Source: Amycolatopsis sp. FBCC-B4732 (GTDB lineage: Bacteria; Actinomycetota; Actinomycetes; Mycobacteriales; Pseudonocardiaceae). From it: a stretch of 64,000 nucleotides of DNA. A program made the translations under genes and the position numbers. The notes below the pieces were generated by a model. The model searched no databases. It was not told the origin of the DNA and was given only the letters and a program-made list of their open reading frames with translations. Positions 53,069-60,959 of the stretch are shown in pieces. The stretch spans positions 2,070,001-2,134,000 of the forward strand of contig NZ_CP095376.1 in the NCBI RefSeq assembly GCF_023008405.1, written 5' to 3'. The number at the start of each line of letters is the position of its first letter. Position 1 is the first letter of the stretch.

Positions 53069-54342
53069 CCCATCCCGAGCTTGCGATGGAGCTGGTGGCG
53101 AAGCTGGAGGTGCTGATCGCCGAGCCGATCGACGCCGGCGCCACCCCGGCCGGCCACCGGCGCGTCATCCCGATCACCGGCGGCACCTTCACCGGCCCGC
53201 GCGTCACCGGCGAGGTGCTCGGCGTGGGCGCGGACTGGAGCGTCGTGCGCGGCGACGGCGTCGCGGTCGTGACGGCGCAGTACCTGATCCGCACGGACGA
53301 CGGTGTCGTGCTGACCGTGACCAACACCGGTGCCTTCACCCGGCAGGGGATCGTCACGAGCCCGCGCATCGAAGCCCCGGAAGGCCCTTATTCCTGGCTC
53401 AACGACGCCGTGCTTCCACCAGATCCGCACGAAGTGAGGTCGCCTGTGTCGATCCTGTCCAAGCCGTTCGTCGCCGACACCGTGGCCCGCCTGATGGCGG
53501 CGGGTGCCGCGCGCGTGCAGAAGCCCCGTCCGCTGTTCCCCGAAATCCCGGGCCGCACCGGCGAACTCGCGATCCCGACGCGGCACGGCCCGATGCCCGC
53601 GACCCGCTACCGCCCGCCGGGCAAGGCGAAGGGCGTCTACCTCAACGCGCACGGCGGCGGTTTCGTGGTGGGCGGCGCGATCGCCGACGACCCGCTCTGC
53701 CGCTACCTGGCCGAGCACGCGGAGGTGCTCGTGGTCAACGTCGACTACGCATTGGCTCCGCACAAGCGTTTCCCGGCTCCGTGCGAGCAGGTCTACGACG
53801 CGCTCAGGTGGGCGGCGTCGCCCGATCGCGAATGGGCGGGCGCGCGGCTGTGCGTCGGCGGTCAGAGCGCGGGCGGCTCACTCGCGGCCGCGGCGTCCCG
53901 GCTCGCGCTGCGTGACGGCGGCCCGGAGATCGCGTTGCAGGTGCTGCACTACCCGCCCCTGGACCTGGTCACCCCGGCGGCCGACAAGCCCGCCCGCGAC
54001 GACCGGGTGGTGATCCGGCCGTGGATGGGGGAGGTCTTCAACACGGCGTACATCCCCGACGTCGCCCGCCGGACGGACCCGTTGGCGTCCCCGGCCTGGG
54101 GCACCAACGCCGACGACCTGTCCGGCATCGCCCCGGCGCTGGTGATCACGTGCGAGCACGACCGGCTGCGCGCGGAGGCGGTGACGTACGCGGGCAAGCT
54201 CGAGAAGGCGGGAGCCTTGGTGGAGCACTACGACATCCGCGGCGTGGACCACGGCTACGACCTGCTGGACGGCGAGCCGGAAGTGGTTCGCGGGGTGTAC
54301 GAGTTCCTGGCCCGGCACGTCGAACGCGCGGTGACCGCGTGA
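53065..54342 (+). CDS. Fusion of a DUF3237 domain with an HSL-type alpha/beta hydrolase
   Basis: 425 residues. Residues 8 to about 117 are a DUF3237 beta-barrel (RRVIPITGGTFTGPRVTGEV, SVVRGDGVAVVTAQYLIRTD, GPYSWLND), lacking the last strand usually found. From V128 a full hormone-sensitive-lipase-like hydrolase follows: HGGGF at 196-200, nucleophile S268 in GGQSAGG, and a late Asp and His (CEHDRL, VDHGYDLL). V128 is a GTG at 53446 with GTGAGG 7 nt upstream, as though the hydrolase once had its own start. An in-frame deletion may have joined two genes. Esterase activity is expected; the DUF3237 part has no known function. Confidence 0.82.
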   Translation: MTHPELAMELVAKLEVLIAEPIDAGATPAGHRRVIPITGGTFTGPRVTGEVLGVGADWSVVRGDGVAVVTAQYLIRTDDGVVLTVTNTGAFTRQGIVTSPRIEAPEGPYSWLNDAVLPPDPHEVRSPVSILSKPFVADTVARLMAAGAARVQKPRPLFPEIPGRTGELAIPTRHGPMPATRYRPPGKAKGVYLNAHGGGFVVGGAIADDPLCRYLAEHAEVLVVNVDYALAPHKRFPAPCEQVYDALRWAASPDREWAGARLCVGGQSAGGSLAAAASRLALRDGGPEIALQVLHYPPLDLVTPAADKPARDDRVVIRPWMGEVFNTAYIPDVARRTDPLASPAWGTNADDLSGIAPALVITCEHDRLRAEAVTYAGKLEKAGALVEHYDIRGVDHGYDLLDGEPEVVRGVYEFLARHVERAVTA

Positions 54343-54355
54343 CCGGCGCTGCGAG

Positions 54356-55477
54356 TCAGCGGACCAGCCGGAAGAACCCGCGCACCTGCTCGACCAGCGA
54401 GTCCGGCTGCTCCAGCGCGGCGAAGTGACCCCCTCGCGGCAATTCCTCGAACCAGCGCAGGTCGGTGAACCGCCGCTCGGCCTCCCGGCGCGAGGGGCGC
54501 GTGATGTCGCGTGGGTAGACCGACAGCCCCGACGGTGCGGTGACTTCGTCCCGGAAGCGCGCGAAGCTCTCCCAGTACAAGCGCGCCGACGACGTGGCCG
54601 ACGCGGTGAACCAGTAGACCGAGATCTCGTCGAGGATCTGCTGCCGCGACACCGCGTCCTCGGCGTGGCCGTCGTTGTCCGTCCACGCCCGGAACTTCTC
54701 CGCGATCCAGGCCGCCTGGCCCGCCGGGGAGTCGGTCAGGCCGTAGCCGAGCGTCTGCGGCCGGGTCGCCTGGATCGCCGAATAACCCCGGCCGGTGCGC
54801 TGGAATTCCTGCTCGGCTTCGAGGTTCGCGAGCTCGGCGGGGGTCGGGTCGTCGAACACGCCCGCCGCCACCGATCCCAGGTTCACGTGCACGCCGGCGA
54901 CGCGCTCGGGCGCGACTTCGCCCAGTGCGCCGGACACCGCCGAACCCCAGTCACCGCCCTGCGCGCCGTACCGCTCGTAGCCCAGGGAGACCATCAACGC
55001 GTCCCAGGCGCGCGCGGTGCGCGTGAAGCCCCACCCGGCCGTCGACGGCTTGTCGCTCCAGCCGTACCCGGGCAACGACGGCGCGACCACGTGGAATGCG
55101 TCCGCCGGGTCCCCGCCGTGCGCGCGCGGGTCGGTCAGCGGGCCGAACACGGCCAGGAACTCGAGCACCGAACCCGGCCACCCGTGCGTGAGCACCAGCG
55201 GGAACGCGTCCGGCTCCGGCGAGCGGACGTGGACGAAGTGGATGCCCAGCCCGTCGATCGCGGAGCGGTACTGGGGGAAGGCGTTCAGCCGCGCGGCGAA
55301 CCCGAAGTCGTAATCCTCGGCCCAGCTGCGGCACAGCTCCCGCGCGTACCCCAGCGGCACACCCTGCGACCAGTCGTCCACCGGCTCGGGTTCGGGCCAC
55401 CGGGTCCGGCGCAACCGGTCACGCAGATCCGCGATCTCGGCCTCGGTGATGCCGGCCTCGAACGGCTCGGCGGCCAT
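54356..55477 (-). CDS. Epoxide hydrolase (EHN-domain type)
   Basis: A 373-residue protein with the N-terminal EHN lid region (ADLRDRLRRTRWPEPEPVDD, later WAEDYDFGFAARLNAFPQYR), oxyanion HGWPGS at 98-103, nucleophile D176 in GGDWGS, and catalytic His H351 in RGGHFAALEQP. The length matches microsomal/juvenile-hormone epoxide hydrolase relatives, which open epoxides to diols with water. It is convergent with the DUF3237-hydrolase gene. Its start lies 41 bases beyond the encapsulin stop, so it could be a third gene of the encapsulin transcript, though no functional link is evident. Confidence 0.9.
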   Translation of the reverse strand: MAAEPFEAGITEAEIADLRDRLRRTRWPEPEPVDDWSQGVPLGYARELCRSWAEDYDFGFAARLNAFPQYRSAIDGLGIHFVHVRSPEPDAFPLVLTHGWPGSVLEFLAVFGPLTDPRAHGGDPADAFHVVAPSLPGYGWSDKPSTAGWGFTRTARAWDALMVSLGYERYGAQGGDWGSAVSGALGEVAPERVAGVHVNLGSVAAGVFDDPTPAELANLEAEQEFQRTGRGYSAIQATRPQTLGYGLTDSPAGQAAWIAEKFRAWTDNDGHAEDAVSRQQILDEISVYWFTASATSSARLYWESFARFRDEVTAPSGLSVYPRDITRPSRREAERRFTDLRWFEELPRGGHFAALEQPDSLVEQVRGFFRLVR

Positions 55478-55517
55478 GGGAAGACTCCTTCGCTGTCGAG
55501 GCGCCGTTCGTGGCCGG

Positions 55518-56336
55518 TCAGGGGGCCAGGGTGATGGCGGCGTCGGGTTCGACGACCCGGAAGCTGAAGCTCTCCTCCAGGTAGAGCGCCACCGTTTCGG
55601 CGTCGTGGTGGCTGTAGCCCACGGCGAGGTCCTGGCCGAGCTCGAGGGAGAAGCCGCCGCTGTCGAGGCTCACGATCAGCGCGCCTTCCAGGCCGGGGGC
55701 ACGCACGACCTTGCCGCCGCCCAGGACGCGGCGGAGGTGATCGAACAGCAGGTAGCCGCCGTGCTCGGTGCTCTCCACGATCCGCGTGTAGCCGTCGGGG
55801 GCGATCGCGAGACCGTACGGTCCCTTGATGCCGGCCTGGCGCAGGGTGTCCACCGCGCGGGCGACGACCCCGGGGTAGGCGTCCGGGTCGTCGCCGAGCG
55901 ACGGGGTGTCGTACGGGGAGGTTTCGGTGATCCCGGTGATGCCGGCCGCGGCCCAGCCGTGGAAGACGGCGTGGTTCTCGATCATCGCGATCTGCTTCGC
56001 CGCGCGGTCGAGGTCGTCGAACTCGAGGTCGTCGGCGCCGCGCTCGGCGTCGTCCAGCTCTTCGCGCGACACCGTGAACGGCACCCGCACCTCGGTGAGC
56101 GGCAGCACCCGCCGTTGCCGGACCACCGCGCCTTCGCCCAGCCCGGCCAGCGACCCGGCGGCGACGGTGGCGGTCCGCCCCAGGTCCGTGGCGGAGTGCC
56201 GCCAGCCGTGCGGCCCGGCCACGTCGACGAGGCGGCGGGCCGCCAGGTGGGTCTGCAGCCGCTCCTTGGCCTCGGCGTCGACCTCCTTCCAGCCCGCGTC
56301 GGTGATCGGGGCCAGGTCGCGCATCAGGTGGTTCAT
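55518..56336 (-). CDS. Encapsulin shell protein (family 1)
   Basis: A 272-residue HK97-fold encapsulin: MRDLAPITDAGWKEVDAEAK at the N-terminus (the helix that binds cargo), VRQRRVLPLTEVRVPFTVSR, AAKQIAMIENHAVFHGW, and the C-terminal DLAVGYSHHDAETVALYLEE followed by SFSFRV, all typical of the linocin-M18/CFP29 family. It should self-assemble into a protein nanocompartment in the cytoplasm. The ATG is one base after the stop of the hemerythrin-like cargo gene. Together they form a cargo-shell operon. Confidence 0.95.
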   Translation of the reverse strand: MNHLMRDLAPITDAGWKEVDAEAKERLQTHLAARRLVDVAGPHGWRHSATDLGRTATVAAGSLAGLGEGAVVRQRRVLPLTEVRVPFTVSREELDDAERGADDLEFDDLDRAAKQIAMIENHAVFHGWAAAGITGITETSPYDTPSLGDDPDAYPGVVARAVDTLRQAGIKGPYGLAIAPDGYTRIVESTEHGGYLLFDHLRRVLGGGKVVRAPGLEGALIVSLDSGGFSLELGQDLAVGYSHHDAETVALYLEESFSFRVVEPDAAITLAP

Positions 56337-56337
56337 G

Positions 56338-56889
56338 TCAGTCCTGTTCCTTGAGGCTGCCGATGCCGAGCGAGGCGTCGGCCGGACGGTCTCCGAGCTC
56401 CTGTTCGACGTACTCCCGCGGGTCGAGGTCGCTGACGTCGAGGTCGCGAGCACCCTCGTGCTGCCGCTTGAACTCGACGAACCGCCGGCCGAGCTCCTCG
56501 CGCAGCCCCGGGTCGGCGTGGCGCCGGAAGTCGGAGAGGCCTTCGTCCTCCTCCTCGGCCATGTGCTCGCTGTTGGCGAACCGGGCCTTGTGCACCGCCG
56601 CGTGCCAGGCGGTGCTGCCGACCGGGTGCAGGGCGGCCTCGTGGACGCCGTCGCGGATGTCGTTGTGGTCGCCGATGGCGTCGAGCGTCTCCTCCTCGGC
56701 GTCTTCGCCGTGGCGCAGGAGGTGGGGGTAGAAGATCTCTTCCTCGGCCCGCGCGTGCACGTCGAGCAGGTCGGCCAGCGGCTGCCAGACCTCGGCCAGG
56801 TCGGCCGGGTCGGTGAGGTCGTCGAGCCGGGCGAACTGGCGCCGGAACCAGTCGTGGTCGTCGAGGATGAGGCTGGTGATGTCGGCCAT
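56338..56889 (-). CDS. Hemerythrin-like encapsulin cargo protein
   Basis: A 183-residue four-helix hemerythrin-like protein. Iron-ligand motifs are DDHDWFRRQF at about residues 10-19, HARAEEEIFYPHL at about 45-57, DHNDIRD near 73, and HMAEEEDEGL near 109, matching the H...HxxxE...HxxxD/E pattern. The C-terminus DASLGIGSLKEQD carries the LGIGSL encapsulin-targeting peptide. It should be loaded into the shell encoded one base downstream and act on O2, peroxide or reactive nitrogen/oxygen species through a di-iron site. The precise activity of such cargos is not well established. Confidence 0.93.
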   Translation of the reverse strand: MADITSLILDDHDWFRRQFARLDDLTDPADLAEVWQPLADLLDVHARAEEEIFYPHLLRHGEDAEEETLDAIGDHNDIRDGVHEAALHPVGSTAWHAAVHKARFANSEHMAEEEDEGLSDFRRHADPGLREELGRRFVEFKRQHEGARDLDVSDLDPREYVEQELGDRPADASLGIGSLKEQD

Positions 56890-57015
56890 TTCGCATTCCT
56901 ACCCCACCAGGGGCCTGGCGCAAACCTGAGGACGGGTGACCAGGACCGGCGCTCGTCGTGGTCCGTTTTCCGGATCACGGATTCTTTTGCGGCCGACTTG
57001 GGTAAGTTGCTCCCG

Positions 57016-57055
57016 CGGGCCCGGTCATCACCTCCCCCCTCGGTGACCGGGCCCG
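57016..57055 (-). terminator. Hairpin beyond the DUF3253 gene
   Basis: CGGGCCCGGTCA (57016-57027) pairs perfectly with TGACCGGGCCCG (57044-57055) across a 16-base loop, starting 13 bases past the DUF3253 stop at 57069 on the minus strand and just upstream of the encapsulin operon. Confidence 0.7.
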
Positions 57056-57068
57056 TCTCCACGCCTGG

Positions 57069-57401
57069 CTAGGGGGTGGCCCGGATCCGGATCGGCCCGT
57101 GCCAGTCTTCGTCCGGGTCGAGCACGCGGTTCCCCTGGGTGATGCGCACCGCACCGGCCCTGGCCAGCTCCCGTGCGAGTTCGCGGGCCTCCGGCACCAG
57201 CGGCTGCCACTCGTCGGCGACCGCCCGCGCCGCGTCGGAAGGGCACGTGCTGCGGTCGGCTCCGCGCCCGATGGCCAGCGCGAGAATGGCGGCGCGCAGC
57301 TGGTCTCGCGGCGTCGTGGCGGTCAGGGCGAGCCGGGCTTGCGCGGCGCCGGGGCCGTCGCCGTCCTGGACTCGCCGGAGTTCCTGCCGCGGGCCGCTCA
57401 C
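57069..57401 (-). CDS. DUF3253 domain protein
   Basis: A 110-residue protein with the DUF3253 core: LRAAILALAIGRGADRSTCP, SDAARAVADEWQPLVPEARE, ARAGAVRITQGNRVLDPDED, ending GPIRIRATP. It has the winged-helix look of the family and the conserved CPS motif. Function unknown. GTG start. It is divergent from the TetR gene at 57518, with an operator 80 bases upstream, so it might also be under that regulator. Confidence 0.85.
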   Translation of the reverse strand: MSGPRQELRRVQDGDGPGAAQARLALTATTPRDQLRAAILALAIGRGADRSTCPSDAARAVADEWQPLVPEARELARELARAGAVRITQGNRVLDPDEDWHGPIRIRATP

Positions 57402-57480
57402 CGGACCACCGTACTCAGGGGAGTAGTGCTCCGGGTGTCCGGCGAGCGGGACGTCCTCCCGCCGGGGAGGGCGGTCGTTC

Positions 57481-57497
57481 TAGACGACCGGTCTAAT
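57481..57497. promoter_or_regulatory. NemR-like TetR operator, copy 1
   Basis: TAGAC-GACCG-GTCTA is an inverted repeat followed by AT. The 16-base string AGACGACCGGTCTAAT is repeated exactly at 58149-58164, in front of the DJ-1 gene. Confidence 0.85.
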
Positions 57498-57517
57498 CTG
57501 CTGCTAGGGTTAGTGCC

Positions 57518-58111
57518 GTGCCGACCGCAGCAGGGAGCACCGACACTCGCCGGAGCATCCTCGATGCCGCCCAGCGGATCATGGGGCACAAGGGGTACGC
57601 CGCGGTCGGCATCAACGAGGTGCTCGCCGAGGCGAAGGTGCCGAAGGGGTCCTTCTACCACTACTTCGCCTCGAAGGACGCGTTCGGCGAGGCGATGATG
57701 AAGGCGTACTTCCAGGAGTACCTCGCCGACATGGACCGCATCCTGGAGCGGCGCGGCTCGCCCGCCGCCGAGCGTCTGATGGCCTACTGGCAGCAGTGGC
57801 ACGAGACGCAGAGCCTCGACGAGTGCCACGGCCGGTGCCTCGCGGTGAAGCTGGGTGCCGAGGTGGCGGACCTGTCGGAGGCCATGCGCCTCGCCCTCAA
57901 GGAAGGCACCACCGCCATCGTCGATCGCCTCGAGCAGGTGATCGGCCAGGGTTCGGGCGACGGGTCCCTGACGATCGCCGGGGACGCCCGCTCGCTCGCG
58001 GAGGTCCTGTACGACATGTGGCTCGGGGCCAGCGTGCTGGCCAAGATCCACCGTGACCGCGGGCCGCTGGACACCACCATGGTGGCCACCCGGCGGTTGC
58101 TCGGCCTGTAA
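57518..58111 (+). CDS. TetR-family regulator of the NemR/AcuR type
   Basis: A 197-residue repressor with helix-turn-helix at about residues 12-55 (SILDAAQRIMGHKGYAAVGI, KVPKGSFYHYFASKDAFGEA). The C-terminal half has conserved Cys in DECHGRCLAVKLGAEVADLS, the segment that in NemR senses electrophiles and bleach. Exact copies of AGACGACCGGTCTAAT stand before this gene and before the DJ-1-like gene, similar in form to the E. coli nemR operator. It should derepress the DJ-1 gene on methylglyoxal or other electrophile stress. Confidence 0.9.
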   Translation: MPTAAGSTDTRRSILDAAQRIMGHKGYAAVGINEVLAEAKVPKGSFYHYFASKDAFGEAMMKAYFQEYLADMDRILERRGSPAAERLMAYWQQWHETQSLDECHGRCLAVKLGAEVADLSEAMRLALKEGTTAIVDRLEQVIGQGSGDGSLTIAGDARSLAEVLYDMWLGASVLAKIHRDRGPLDTTMVATRRLLGL

Positions 58112-58148
58112 TGCCCCCTTTTCCGACGCCGGATGCGTGTCCAGCCGG

Positions 58149-58164
58149 AGACGACCGGTCTAAT
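58149..58164. promoter_or_regulatory. NemR-like TetR operator, copy 2
   Basis: AGACGACCGGTCTAAT, identical over 16 bases to 57482-57497, lies 14 bases before the GTG of the DJ-1-like gene. Confidence 0.85.
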
Positions 58165-58178
58165 AGCAGGAGGAAACC

Positions 58179-58868
58179 GTGAAGGTTCTCGTCGTTCTCA
58201 CCTCGCACGACCAGCTCGGCGACACCGGGCGCAAGACGGGCTTCTGGCTCGAAGAGCTGGCCGCGCCCTACTACCGCTTCAAGAACGCCGGGTGGGACAT
58301 CGTGCTCGCCTCGCCCCGGGGCGGGCAGCCGCCGCTGGACCCGGTCAGCAACGAGCCGGACGCCCAGACCGACGACACCCGCCGCTTCGAAGCCGACGCG
58401 GAGGCCACCACGGCGCTCGCGAACACGGTGCGTCTCGACTCCGTCGTCGCCGACGACTTCGACGCGGTCTTCTACCCCGGCGGGCACGGACCGCTGTGGG
58501 ACCTGGCCGAGGACGAGAACTCCGCCCGGCTGATCGAGACCACCTTGCGTTCGGGCAAGCCGGTCACGCTCGTCTGCCACGCTCCCGGCGTGCTGCGCCA
58601 CACCACCGCGGAAGACGGCACGCCCTTGGTGCGGGGCAAGAAGGTCACCGGCTTCGCCGACACCGAGGAAGCCGCGGTCCAGCTCACCGACATCGTCCCG
58701 TTCCTCGTCGAGGACGAGCTGAAGAAGCTCGGCGGGGTCTACTCCAAGACCGCCGACTGGGAGTCCTACGTGGTGCGTGACGGCCTGCTGATCACCGGCC
58801 AGAACCCGGCTTCCTCCGCGCCCGCCGCGGACGCGCTCATCGAGCTGCTCGGCCGGCGCGCCGGCTGA
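58179..58868 (+). CDS. DJ-1/PfpI family protein (Hsp31-like glyoxalase III)
   Basis: A 229-residue DJ-1 superfamily protein of the Hsp31-like group. The nucleophile is C133 in LVCHAPGVL, the oxyanion/Glu region is DAVFYPGGHGPLWDL, and the substrate-side loop GRKTGFWLEELAAPYYRF opens the protein. Such enzymes convert methylglyoxal to lactate without glutathione or act as a glycation-repair/chaperone protein. GTG at 58179 follows AGGAGG. Control by the NemR-like regulator is strongly suggested by the shared operator. Confidence 0.92.
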   Translation: MKVLVVLTSHDQLGDTGRKTGFWLEELAAPYYRFKNAGWDIVLASPRGGQPPLDPVSNEPDAQTDDTRRFEADAEATTALANTVRLDSVVADDFDAVFYPGGHGPLWDLAEDENSARLIETTLRSGKPVTLVCHAPGVLRHTTAEDGTPLVRGKKVTGFADTEEAAVQLTDIVPFLVEDELKKLGGVYSKTADWESYVVRDGLLITGQNPASSAPAADALIELLGRRAG

Positions 58869-58901
58869 CCCCGGACACGGCCGCCGTCCCGCCGGATCGG
58901 C

Positions 58902-59468
58902 TCAGACGACGTTGTCCCGCTCGTCCCGCGCGGCGAGGAGGTCTTCGCGGGCGCGGGCGACGCGGGAGCGGACTGTCCCGATCGGACAGTCGCAGATCTC
59001 GGCGGCTTCGGCGTAGGAGTACCCGAGGACCTGGGTGAGGACGAGGGCCTCCCGGCGGTGCGGGTCGAGCTCGTCGAGCAGCAGGCCCAGCTCGACGACG
59101 TCCTCGAAGCCGCGGCCGGTGCGGCGGGCGGACTCGGCTTCGGCCGCCGCTTCCCAGTCCTGGCCGAAGGATCGCGGGCGGACCGAGCGGGCGCGGAAGT
59201 GGTCGACCACGACGTGCCGGGCGATGGACAGCAGCCAGGTGCGGGCGGAGGAACGTCCGGCGAACCGGGCCAGGGCGGTGACCGCCCGGACGTAGGTCTC
59301 CTGGGTGAGGTCGTCGGCGGCGGTCGTGTCGGTGAGGTGCGCCACGAACCGCCACACGTCGGCCTGCGTGGCGCGGACCCACGCTTCGAAGGCGCCCTGG
59401 TCGCCGCGGACGGCGGCCAGCGCGAGCGCGGTGATCCGCTCGTCGTCGCGGTCCCTGCGGGAGGTCAC
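58902..59468 (-). CDS. ECF-family RNA polymerase sigma factor
   Basis: A 188-residue sigma factor. Region 2 is at about 15-85 (GDQGAFEAWVRATQADVWRF, DDLTQETYVRAVTALARFAG, SARTWLLSIARHVVVDHFRA) and region 4 at about 125-180 (LLLDELDPHRREALVLTQVL, YSYAEAAEICDCPIGTVRSR). It matches SigC/SigL-like ECF factors. GTG at 59468 is used, because the long upstream extension is Pro/Arg-rich. It is divergent from a zinc-finger anti-sigma-like gene 62 bases away, which is probably its regulator. Confidence 0.93.
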   Translation of the reverse strand: MTSRRDRDDERITALALAAVRGDQGAFEAWVRATQADVWRFVAHLTDTTAADDLTQETYVRAVTALARFAGRSSARTWLLSIARHVVVDHFRARSVRPRSFGQDWEAAAEAESARRTGRGFEDVVELGLLLDELDPHRREALVLTQVLGYSYAEAAEICDCPIGTVRSRVARAREDLLAARDERDNVV

Positions 59469-59530
59469 GAACGGACACGGTAGCCGACACCCGCGGGAAC
59501 CGGGACCGCCCGGTGGGCGACTATTGGGGT

Positions 59531-60262
59531 GTGGACTGCTCCGAACTGCGCGAATCGATTTCGGCCCGGGTCGACGGTGAGCAGCCGGTCGTGCCGGGCG
59601 AAGTGATCGACCGGCACCTGGCCGGGTGCCCGGCGTGCCGGGACTGGCAGGAGCGCGCGGTCGCGCTGCGCCGCCTGACCCTGGTCCGGGAGGCACCGCG
59701 GGTGCCCGACCTCACGGACCGGATCCTGGCCGAGGTGCCCGCGCCGCGGCCCCAGCGGTGGGGCCTGCGGGTGGCGCTCGGCCTGGTCGCGCTGGCGCAG
59801 AGCGGGCTCGGGCTGGCCGAGCTGCTGGGCGCGGACGTCGGGCACGCGGCCCACGGCGGCCTCGCCGTTGCGGTGCACCTCGGCAACGAGAGCGCGGCCT
59901 GGAACGTCGCGATCGGCATCGGGTTGCTGTGGGCCGCGCTGCGCCCGGCGACCGCCGCCGGGCTGCTGCCCGCGCTGAGCGGGTTCGTGGTGGTGCTCGG
60001 CCTCGTCTCCGGCGTCGACCTGACGACCGGGCAGGTCGCGTTCGACCGCGTCGCGTCGCACGGGCTCGTCGTCGCCGGGGTCGCCCTGCTGTTCGCGGTG
60101 CGCCGGCAGCACCGGCGGCAGACCGCACCCCCTGCGGCCGACCGGCTTCCGGCGCCGGACAGCGCGGACACCGACGCTCCGGATGCGTCCGCGCCCCGGT
60201 CCGGTGACCGGCCGCAGCGGCGTCGCTTCCCGCAGCGGCCTACCGGTCGGCATGCGGCTTGA
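59531..60262 (+). CDS. Zinc-finger anti-sigma-like membrane protein (DUF2275-type)
   Basis: A 243-residue protein: an N-terminal anti-sigma zinc motif (CSELRESISARVDGE, then HLAGCPAC, giving HxxxCxxC at about residues 33-40), followed by about five membrane helices (about 80-200) and a cytoplasmic tail rich in Asp, Pro and Arg. The motif should bind the divergent ECF sigma factor. The GTG at 59531 has GGGGT close by but no classical ribosome site, so the mRNA may be nearly leaderless. The last 27 codons lie inside the first unit of the 104-bp repeat array that follows. Confidence 0.85.
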   Translation: MDCSELRESISARVDGEQPVVPGEVIDRHLAGCPACRDWQERAVALRRLTLVREAPRVPDLTDRILAEVPAPRPQRWGLRVALGLVALAQSGLGLAELLGADVGHAAHGGLAVAVHLGNESAAWNVAIGIGLLWAALRPATAAGLLPALSGFVVVLGLVSGVDLTTGQVAFDRVASHGLVVAGVALLFAVRRQHRRQTAPPAADRLPAPDSADTDAPDASAPRSGDRPQRRRFPQRPTGRHAA

Positions 60263-60908
60263 GGTCTGCGGGGTCCGGCGTTTCGGATGTGTCGGCGCCC
60301 CGGTCCGGTGACTGGCTGCAGCGGCGTTGCTTCCTGCAGCGGCCCGCCGGTCGGCATGCGGCTTGAGGTCTGCGGGGTCCGGCGTTTCGGATGTGTCGGC
60401 GCCTCGGTCTGGTGACCGCTTGCAGCGAGGTCGCTTCCTGCAGCGGCCTACCGGTCGGCATGCGGCTTGAGGTCTGCGGGGTCCGGCGTTTCGGATGTGT
60501 CGGCGCCCCGGTCCGGTGACTGGCTGCAGCGGCGTTGCTTCCTGCAGCGGCCCGCCGGTCGGCATGCGGCTTGAGGTCTGCGGGGTCCGGCGTTTCGGAT
60601 GTGTCGGCGCCTCGGTCTGGTGACCGCTTGCAGCGAGGTCGCTTCCTGCAGCGGCCTACCGGTCGGCATGCGGCTTGAGGTTCGCGGGGTCCGGCGTTTC
60701 GGATGTGTCGGCGCCTCGGTCTGGTGACCGCTTGCAGCGGCGTGGCTTCCTGCAGCGGCCCGCCGGCCGGCACGCGGCCTGAGGCCCGCGGACACCGAAG
60801 CTCCGGACGCATCCGCACCTCGGTCCGGCGATCGGCCGCAGCGGCGTCGCTTCCTGCAACGGCCCACTGGTCGGCACGCGGCCTGAGGCCTGCGGGAACC
60901 GAAGCGGC
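60181..60908. repeat. Seven 104-bp tandem repeats derived from the anti-sigma gene 3' end
   Basis: Units begin at 60181, 60285, 60389, 60493, 60597, 60701 and 60805, each 104 bases. Unit 1 contains the true C-terminal codons and stop of the anti-sigma gene; the others are diverged copies still carrying the CGGCATGCGGCTTGA ending. Units 2 and 4 are identical, and 3 and 5 differ by about two bases, so a 208-bp pair was duplicated as a block. Units 6 and 7 are more diverged, and unit 7 resembles unit 1. As 104 is not a multiple of three, long spurious frames arise on the minus strand. Confidence 0.93.
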
Positions 60909-60959
60909 CCGCCGGCCGACTACCGGGTGAGGGGATCGACCGACGAGGAGCTGATCACC

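Noticed and set aside
60181..60908. CRISPR array
   Set aside because: Units are directly adjacent with no spacers, and 104 bases is too long for CRISPR repeats.
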